Position numbers and translations under genes: made by a program. Shown here in pieces: positions 58,995 to 64,000 of a DNA stretch of 64,000 nt. The notes below the pieces were generated by a model. It saw nothing but the letters and a program-made list of their open reading frames with translations. It was not told the DNA's origin and did not search any database. This DNA comes from an uncultured Candidatus Saccharibacteria bacterium (lineage in GTDB: Bacteria > Patescibacteriota > Saccharimonadia > Saccharimonadales > Saccharimonadaceae). The stretch spans positions 26,218 through 90,217 of the forward strand of contig CAMIHP010000005.1 in NCBI GenBank assembly GCA_946222005.1, given 5' to 3'. Positions within the stretch are counted from its first letter, which is position 1; each line of letters starts with the position of its first letter.

Positions 58995-59489
58995 TTATGT
59001 TTTTGCCGATTTTGCTAGTCTGCGCCAGAATTTTTTGTGATGTGGCACGTACCATACAGCGCCCAGCAGTGCAATGGCCACCCCACCAGCAACATCGAGC
59101 GGTGTATGTACCAGTGCTGCCACGCGGCCAAGACACACCAACACCGTCATAACAAATAGCGCTACGGTGAGTAGTCGCCGGCGCGTCACATACCATACCG
59201 CTAAGGTAAGAAACATCGCAAAGAGTGCATGATCGGACGGAAAGCCGGGATTATTGAGATAGAGCGCACCTGGGTCGGTGCCGAGCTTTTCAAATGGCCG
59301 GAGTGTCTCGGGCTGCCAGAGCGCACCAATAACCTTCGCACACCAATAGGACGTCAGGCCAACCATAAATACGCGTGTGTAACGTTGGTAGCGTTGGGCT
59401 TGAGGTGCACGAAAAAACAGTGCAAAAAGAGCTACAGCGACAATCGGGATCATAAGCCCATCAGCAACCAAGCGAACAATGGCATTCAT
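58995..59489 (-). CDS. PAP2-family membrane phosphatase
   Basis: 164 residues from the ATG at 59489, which is six bases after TATAAT with TG ahead; the frame to 59789 is unsupported. PAP2 motifs: K-x7-RP in KVIGALWQPETLRP, PSDH, and GRVAALVHTPLDVAGG. Four to five membrane helices. It dephosphorylates lipid phosphates such as undecaprenyl diphosphate or phosphatidic acid. Confidence 0.9.
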   Translation of the reverse strand: MNAIVRLVADGLMIPIVAVALFALFFRAPQAQRYQRYTRVFMVGLTSYWCAKVIGALWQPETLRPFEKLGTDPGALYLNNPGFPSDHALFAMFLTLAVWYVTRRRLLTVALFVMTVLVCLGRVAALVHTPLDVAGGVAIALLGAVWYVPHHKKFWRRLAKSAKT

Positions 59490-59495
59490 ACCCTT

Positions 59496-59504
59496 ATTAT
59501 ACCA
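59496..59504 (-). promoter_or_regulatory. Extended -10 (TGGTATAAT) of the PAP2 gene
   Basis: TATAAT at 59496-59501 on the minus strand, six bases from the ATG. Confidence 0.7.
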
Positions 59505-59547
59505 CTGCTCGGGGGTTTTGTGTGATGGATTTAATCCACATCTGAGA

Positions 59548-60057
59548 TTACTTTTGTATCTGTCGAGCAGGCTGCTGATTTGCCTTCGGGACATCGAGCA
59601 ACTTTCCAACCGCATTGATGATCTGCTGGATGACTGTTGGCTTGGTCGATTGTTCCATCTTCGAGCGCGCTGGTGGAGCTTTGATAACGTTAGCTGGCGG
59701 CATGTTGATCGTATTGGCTGGGGGTCTTTGTACTTCAGGAGGTCGCTGTGCTTTTGGCTTGGTTTGCTCCTTCTTCCTGACATTGGCAATCACAACATTA
59801 ATACGGTCGTCGTCAAGGACTTTTTTGTATGACACTTCTGCGCTGTCGCCACCAGTGTATTCTCCACCAGCTTGCTGAGCAATTTGGTTCGGATTGCAGG
59901 CTTCGGGATTCTTAACACTGCAAATGCGGGCAAGTGGGCATGCATTACAGGCCGCTTGGCCAATCCGCTCCTGCGCAATCCGCCGTGCATTTTCTTGCCA
60001 GGCTGCAATCTCCTCCGGCGAATGCTTGGTTGGTGCTTTGGCAAGCTGCTCACTCAT
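59548..60057 (-). CDS. Cys-cluster protein at the end of the nrd operon
   Basis: 169 residues from the ATG at 60057, overlapping the flavoreductase stop (ATGA). Helical N-terminus (SPEEIAAWQENARRIAQERI), then CNACPLARICSVKNPEAC: C-x2-C-x5-C-x7-C, a possible iron-sulphur or zinc site. The rest is Pro/Lys/Asn-rich and disordered (RPPEVQRPPANTINMPPANV) ending in a helix. Not a standard ferredoxin. Position after nrdD, nrdG and a reductase suggests an electron carrier or assembly factor for the radical-SAM activase. Confidence 0.7.
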   Translation of the reverse strand: MSEQLAKAPTKHSPEEIAAWQENARRIAQERIGQAACNACPLARICSVKNPEACNPNQIAQQAGGEYTGGDSAEVSYKKVLDDDRINVVIANVRKKEQTKPKAQRPPEVQRPPANTINMPPANVIKAPPARSKMEQSTKPTVIQQIINAVGKLLDVPKANQQPARQIQK

Positions 60058-60740
60058 TCGAAAAACACCTCTGTTGCAATACATTTACTCGCAATACCGC
60101 GCGCAGTGAGCCCCTGCCACATCGCTCGCGTAAATGCAACTGAACCACACACTAGGTAGTGTGCCGCTGGGTTGATACATGTATCGAGGTCAATTCGCCC
60201 GTGGTGTATCTTGGGTGGGACTGTTGCCTGGCGCGTCACGAAGTGGTGGAGCGACAGCTGCGGGTAGCGCGCCTCATACACAGCAAGGTCGGCCGCAAAG
60301 ACAATATCGTCGACGGTTCGATTGCTATATATGAGCTGAATATTCCGATGCGGATCACGCGCACATTCGCTCTTGATAATACTCCACACCGGACTAATAC
60401 CGACTCCAGCTGCGATCCCCACGAGTGGGCGATCTGTCAATGGATTAAAGTATCCATACGCCGCCGAAAACGTTAGTTGGTCGCCCACCTGCCGGCTACA
60501 TAGGTAGTGGGAATACTCACCGCCAATATCCTTCACGGTAATGCTCAGACGTGTTTCGCCAGGCCAACTCGACAAGCTATATGCCTTACCCTCAGGCGTG
60601 CGCGACTCTGGCTTGATAACGGTAATGTATTGTCCGGCCGTATAGCGAAATGATGCGTCGCCTTTGGCATCAAACACCAGCGTTGCTACATCGTGCGTGT
60701 GCTGAATCACTTGCTGGATTGTCCCTGTATAGTACTGCAT
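60054..60740 (-). CDS. FNR-like FAD/NAD(P)H oxidoreductase
   Basis: 228 residues, ferredoxin-NADP reductase fold. FAD domain: YTAGQYITV and KAYSLSSWP (R-x-Y-S with Lys for Arg), GGEYSHYL; NAD domain: GIAAGVGISPVWSII and VCGSVAFTRAMWQGL; aromatic C-terminus VFFE. No ferredoxin domain is fused. The start overlaps the nrdG stop (TGATG). In this operon it is the likely source of electrons for NrdG, which needs a reduced one-electron donor. Confidence 0.88.
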   Translation of the reverse strand: MQYYTGTIQQVIQHTHDVATLVFDAKGDASFRYTAGQYITVIKPESRTPEGKAYSLSSWPGETRLSITVKDIGGEYSHYLCSRQVGDQLTFSAAYGYFNPLTDRPLVGIAAGVGISPVWSIIKSECARDPHRNIQLIYSNRTVDDIVFAADLAVYEARYPQLSLHHFVTRQATVPPKIHHGRIDLDTCINPAAHYLVCGSVAFTRAMWQGLTARGIASKCIATEVFFE

Positions 60741-61432
60741 CAGTGTACCACGCATTCTGCTACATAGCGTTGCATAATGTGCTGAGCCTGGGCCATCTCC
60801 TCGTCGGTAAAACTCGTTTCATCGCAAAAGCGGCTACTCACCAGCGTATCGCTTGCAATAAAATGCTGCAGAGCAAAGCGCTGTGCACCTTGCACCATCT
60901 GCCCGACCGCATCGAAGTCTGCCGGCTCAAGCTGCCCCCGCACAATCGTCGTGCGAAACTCGTGATCGACCCGGCTTCGGATGAGGTCGATACTTTCCAT
61001 AATCGCATCGGTGTCAATTGGCCGCGCAGCAATTTCTACGTACTTCTCCAGTGGTCCCTTAATGTCCATTGCTACAAAGTCGAGCAGTTGCTCATCCAGC
61101 ATCTGGCGCAGCATCGTCGGGTGGGTCCCATTGGTATCGAGCTTGACAAGGAAACCGAGCTGCTTGATAGCCCGAATGAAGTCAGGTAAATCCTCACTCA
61201 TCGTCGGTTCGCCACCACTGATCGCGACGCCATCAAGCAAGCCAACCCGCCGCGCAAGAAAATCAAGAATCTCCGCCTCAGGGATACAGCCAATATACTG
61301 CTCAGGTAAGACGAGTTCTGGATTATGGCAGTAACCGCAGCGCATATTGCAGCCAATCAAGAAGACTGCCGCACAGGTATGACCTGGGTAGTCGACTGTG
61401 CTGAACTTTTGGATACCACCGATCTGAACCAT
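60740..61432 (-). CDS. nrdG: Anaerobic ribonucleotide reductase activating protein (radical SAM)
   Basis: 230 residues from the ATG at 61432 (AAGGGAGG six bases ahead; another ATG at 61438 is too close to it). CNMRCGYCHN is the 4Fe-4S radical-SAM motif, followed by AISGGEPTM and LDTNGTHP. It uses S-adenosylmethionine to make the glycyl radical on NrdD. KFSTVDYPGHTCAAVFLIG matches the longer NrdG form also seen in archaea and other bacteria. Confidence 0.95.
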   Translation of the reverse strand: MVQIGGIQKFSTVDYPGHTCAAVFLIGCNMRCGYCHNPELVLPEQYIGCIPEAEILDFLARRVGLLDGVAISGGEPTMSEDLPDFIRAIKQLGFLVKLDTNGTHPTMLRQMLDEQLLDFVAMDIKGPLEKYVEIAARPIDTDAIMESIDLIRSRVDHEFRTTIVRGQLEPADFDAVGQMVQGAQRFALQHFIASDTLVSSRFCDETSFTDEEMAQAQHIMQRYVAECVVH

Positions 61433-61457
61433 CACCATCCTCCCTTCTTCCTATTAT

Positions 61458-63566
61458 TTAAGCATCGATTGTATCGGCTGCTTTGTCGTAGTGGTAGCGC
61501 AGCGCAAACTCTGCTTGCTTGCCCTTATTCCACTGCTGCACTGGCCGCAAATAGCCCACCACCCGTGAATATATCTCACACGGCTCCTGGCACTGCGGGC
61601 ACGCCTCATGTTCACCGCGCAGGTAGCCATGATTCTTGCAGACACTAAAGCTCGGACTGATCGTAAAGTATGGCAGGCGATAATTGTGGCAGATCGTTCG
61701 CACCAGCCCCTTGAGCGTCTTAGGGTCATCCATTCGCTCACCAAGGAAGAAGTGGATGACCGTGCCACCAGTATATTTGGTCTGCAACTCGTCTTGGAGG
61801 TCAAGTAACTCGAAGAGATCGTCGGTGTAATTGACCGGCAAGTGAGTACTGTTGGTGTAGAACGGCGCTGGCACCGCGGCACCAATGCCATTGGCAAAAT
61901 GCGCTGCTTCTGGGTAGTCGCGCTGGTCGATCTGCGCCAGGCGGTAGGTCGTGCCTTCAGCTGGCGTTGCCTCAAGATTATAATTGTTGCCAGTTTCTTC
62001 TTGGAATTTCACGAGCGTCTCGCGCATTAGATCGAGCGTCCGCTCGGCAAATTCCCGCCCTGCAGCCTGGCCAATATCCGAACCAAGGAGATTGAGCGCC
62101 GCCTCATTCATGCCAATGAGGCCAATTGTCGAGAAATGATTCTTCCAGTATTCGCCAAAGCGCCGCTTGATATCGCGCAGATAAAACTTGGTATAGGGGT
62201 AGAGGTTGGCATCGGTTAGGCGCTCGAGTGTTTTGCGCTTAACTTCGAGACTATCACGCGCCTGCTCCATAAGGTGGACGAGACCAGCCCGAAATGCCGC
62301 TTCGTCACTCGACTTCAGCGCCAAGCGAGGCAAGTTAATCGTCACCACACCAACTGACCCCGTCATTGGGTTACTCCCAAACAGACCACCACCACGATAC
62401 TCCAGTTGACGATTATCAATCCTCAGGCGGCAGCACATACTACGCGCGTCTTCTGGGCTCATATCACTATTCACAAAATTACTAAAGTATGGAATACCGT
62501 ATTTTGCACTGGCTTCCCACAGGTTGTCAATCACAGGATTATCCCAGTCGAAGTCGGCAGTGATGTTATACGTCGGAATCGGAAAAGTAAAGACCCGTCC
62601 GTTGGCATCACCCTCCGTCATCACCTCAAGCAGTGCCCGATTGAAGGTATTCATTTCATCCTGGTAATCACCGTAGTTACTCTCTTGCATCTCTCCGCCA
62701 ATGATCACCGGTGTGCCTGCCATATGCTTAGGACATTCGAGGTCAAGCGTGATGTTCGTAAACGGCGTTTGGAAGCCAACACGCGTTGGCACATTAACAT
62801 TAAAGATGAATTCTTGCAGCACCTGCTTCACCTCATCGTACGTTAGCCCATCCGTCCGAATAAACGGCGCGAGCAAGGTGTCGAAATTGCTAAAGGCTTG
62901 AGCACCAGCTGCCTCGCCCTGCAGTGTGTAGAAGTAGTTCACGACCTGGCCGAGTGCCGTGCGAAAATGCCGTGCTGGCTTACACGAAATCTTGTTTGGC
63001 ACACCAGTAAAACCCTGCCGGAGCAGATCCATTAAGTCCCAGCCCACACAATACACACTCACAAGGTTAAGATCGTGAATATGAAGATCACCCGACCGAT
63101 GAAGGCGACCAATCTCTGGGCTGTAGATTTTGTTTAGCCAGTAGGTTTTGCTCACCTCACTTGAGATGTAATTATTAAGGCCCTGGAGGCTGTAACCCAT
63201 GTTAGAATTCTCATTAACCCGCCAGTCAAGCTTGAGCAAATATTGGTCAATCAGGTCAACATGCGCACTAGCAGTAATCTCGCGCAGCTTTTGATGCTGA
63301 TCACGATAAATAATATACGCCTTGGCGGTCTTTTTATATGGCGAGCGCAGCAAGGTATCCTCTACCGCATCCTGCATCTGCTCCACGGTGAGTGTATCAT
63401 CCGCTATAGTCTGCTGCGCCTGGGCAATCGCCGCCTGAGCTAACTGATAGGCCTCTTCCTCAGCAAACTCACCCGTTTCCAGGCCAGCTCGTTCGATTGC
63501 TGCCATAATTTTTGTGTCGTCAAATGTTACGATGCGCCCATCGCGTTTGGTAATTGTGTGATACAT
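61458..63566 (-). CDS. nrdD: Anaerobic (class III) ribonucleoside-triphosphate reductase
   Basis: 702 residues. An ATP-cone (about 1-90, KRDGRIVTFDDTKIMAAIERA) for allosteric control; the radical barrel with SMCCRLRIDNRQ; a C-terminal zinc ribbon (CKNHG ... CPQCQEPC) and the glycyl radical loop SRVVGYLRPVQQWNKGKQAE. It makes deoxynucleotides and is destroyed by oxygen, so the cell must live at least partly without air. GGGAGGG precedes the ATG. First gene of nrdD-nrdG-reductase-Cys protein, under two NrdR boxes. Confidence 0.97.
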   Translation of the reverse strand: MYHTITKRDGRIVTFDDTKIMAAIERAGLETGEFAEEEAYQLAQAAIAQAQQTIADDTLTVEQMQDAVEDTLLRSPYKKTAKAYIIYRDQHQKLREITASAHVDLIDQYLLKLDWRVNENSNMGYSLQGLNNYISSEVSKTYWLNKIYSPEIGRLHRSGDLHIHDLNLVSVYCVGWDLMDLLRQGFTGVPNKISCKPARHFRTALGQVVNYFYTLQGEAAGAQAFSNFDTLLAPFIRTDGLTYDEVKQVLQEFIFNVNVPTRVGFQTPFTNITLDLECPKHMAGTPVIIGGEMQESNYGDYQDEMNTFNRALLEVMTEGDANGRVFTFPIPTYNITADFDWDNPVIDNLWEASAKYGIPYFSNFVNSDMSPEDARSMCCRLRIDNRQLEYRGGGLFGSNPMTGSVGVVTINLPRLALKSSDEAAFRAGLVHLMEQARDSLEVKRKTLERLTDANLYPYTKFYLRDIKRRFGEYWKNHFSTIGLIGMNEAALNLLGSDIGQAAGREFAERTLDLMRETLVKFQEETGNNYNLEATPAEGTTYRLAQIDQRDYPEAAHFANGIGAAVPAPFYTNSTHLPVNYTDDLFELLDLQDELQTKYTGGTVIHFFLGERMDDPKTLKGLVRTICHNYRLPYFTISPSFSVCKNHGYLRGEHEACPQCQEPCEIYSRVVGYLRPVQQWNKGKQAEFALRYHYDKAADTIDA

Positions 63567-63663
63567 ATCCCTCCCTTACCTACCGTAGCAGCACGTGCGC
63601 CACGGCATGAGTGTTTGTCCTCGTTTTTTATGATTGTGCAAGCATCGGTTACTAGTGTCATAG

Positions 63664-63679
63664 ACACCATATATAGCGC
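63664..63679. promoter_or_regulatory. NrdR box 1
   Basis: ACACCATATATAGCGC matches the NrdR consensus acaCwAtATaTwGnGt at 14 of 16 places. It covers the start of transcription just downstream of the nrdD -10. Confidence 0.85.
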
Positions 63680-63688
63680 TTACTATGC

Positions 63689-63717
63689 ACTATACTACTC
63701 TATATACTGTGGGTCAA
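63689..63717 (-). promoter_or_regulatory. nrdD promoter (TTGACC-N17-TATAGT)
   Basis: -35 at 63712-63717 and -10 at 63689-63694 on the minus strand; NrdR box 2 fills the spacer. Confidence 0.85.
63697..63712. promoter_or_regulatory. NrdR box 2
   Basis: ACTCTATATACTGTGG, 13 of 16 matches, centre 33 bases from box 1, about three helical turns as usual for NrdR pairs. Confidence 0.75.
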
Positions 63718-63890
63718 GCGTAATATTCACAACCGATACACTGGCACGACCTCTGTTATATGAAGCATGTGACTGTGGTCAGAGCAATTTGTTGTTATTT
63801 TTATCAGCAACACCGCAACCCACCAAAAATCGATCAATCACAGAGTCTCTACATTCAATATAGAGCACAGCCCTGACACACTACGCACTA

Positions 63891-63919
63891 TTGATCCACT
63901 CTCGCAAGCATGGTACAAT
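63891..63919 (+). promoter_or_regulatory. tRNA-Gln promoter (TTGATC-N17-TACAAT)
   Basis: -35 at 63891-63896, -10 at 63914-63919, 21 bases before the tRNA. Confidence 0.8.
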
Positions 63920-63939
63920 ACGGAGGCGCCACGCAGTGA

Positions 63940-64000
63940 TGGGCCGTCGCCAAGTGGTAAGGCACCAGGTTTTGGTCCTGGCATTCGGGGGTTCGAATCC
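63940..64000 (+). tRNA. tRNA-Gln (anticodon UUG), cut by the window end
   Basis: Acceptor TGGGCCG, D-arm with AAGTGGTAAGGC, anticodon stem CCAGG/CCTGG with loop TTTTGGT (anticodon TTG), variable ATTC, and T-loop GGTTCGAATCC. The last part of the acceptor stem lies outside. With gatCAB in the same genome, this tRNA may be charged through Glu-tRNA-Gln. Confidence 0.95.

Larger units (their letters stand above)
63567..63939. other. nrdD/tRNA-Gln divergent intergenic region
   Basis: Holds the nrdD promoter with NrdR boxes, a copy of ACCTCTGTTATAT (63749-63761) and the tRNA promoter. The nrdD leader should be about 115 bases. No open frame or hairpin of note was seen in 63765-63885. Confidence 0.6.

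Noticed and set aside
60070..60080. ACCTCTGTTG as another copy of the intergenic motif
   Set aside because: One mismatch and located inside the reductase coding sequence.
1..64000. CRISPR arrays, insertion sequences, integrases, prophage genes, further tRNA or rRNA genes
   Set aside because: No spaced direct repeats, transposase motifs, phage structural genes, or other tRNA T-loop/anticodon patterns were found on either strand by eye.

Overview
The window reads as a compact bacterial genome of roughly even base composition, with very short intergenic gaps, stop/start overlaps between genes, and the standard genetic code (TAA, TAG and TGA are all used as stops). The gene set fits a host-dependent Patescibacteria/CPR bacterium of the Saccharibacteria (TM7) type. 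The signs are a lone malic enzyme, a class III ribonucleotide reductase, YtxH and DUF5665 small membrane proteins, type IV pilus parts, and no biosynthetic operons. Several accessory genes look actinobacterial (secreted HNH nuclease, EXLDI protein, DUF6882-like protein), as expected for an epibiont of Actinobacteria. The lineage is inferred from gene content; no rRNA is present.

Layout. 1-6.5 kb (minus): clpC, a membrane HExxH protein and radA under a CIRCE operator; nusA with its own promoter; a secreted HNH nuclease coupled to a HAD protein. 6.6-12.4 kb: M1 aminopeptidase, a fused RNase HII-YraN, small envelope proteins, rplS. 12.5-18.6 kb: a lipoprotein, malic enzyme, and two large orphan proteins, one with an in-frame amber codon near its likely original start. 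18.7-25 kb: type IV pilus ATPase, SpoU methylase, a candidate structured RNA, dnaE. 25-34.6 kb (minus): uvrB and rpe, and a long operon gatC-gatA-(HEPN-like)-gatB-nudix-nudix-galU followed by small membrane proteins. 34.6-45.3 kb: pilin, rel, ppa, a glycerophosphodiesterase, a decayed Rrf2-like gene, trxB, FKBP, ThrE, pheT, EXLDI protein. 45.5-52.3 kb is an accessory block: two related secreted hydrolases in opposite orientation flank a CPBP-PadR-DUF2812 operon; an aquaporin follows. 52.3-58.9 kb: pheS coupled to an AraC regulator, a VOC protein, a PNPOx-like protein, a secreted GH16 enzyme with leucine-rich repeats, rmuC. 59-63.7 kb (minus): PAP2 phosphatase, then nrdD-nrdG-flavoreductase-Cys-cluster protein behind a promoter with two NrdR boxes. 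The window ends inside a tRNA-Gln gene.

Two kinds of translation start coexist. Operon-internal genes use strong Shine-Dalgarno sites or TAATG overlaps. At least eighteen first genes have a -10 box (mostly the extended form TGnTATACT or close variants) only 6-9 bases before the start codon, so their mRNAs should be leaderless. No CRISPR array, insertion sequence, prophage or integrase was seen.
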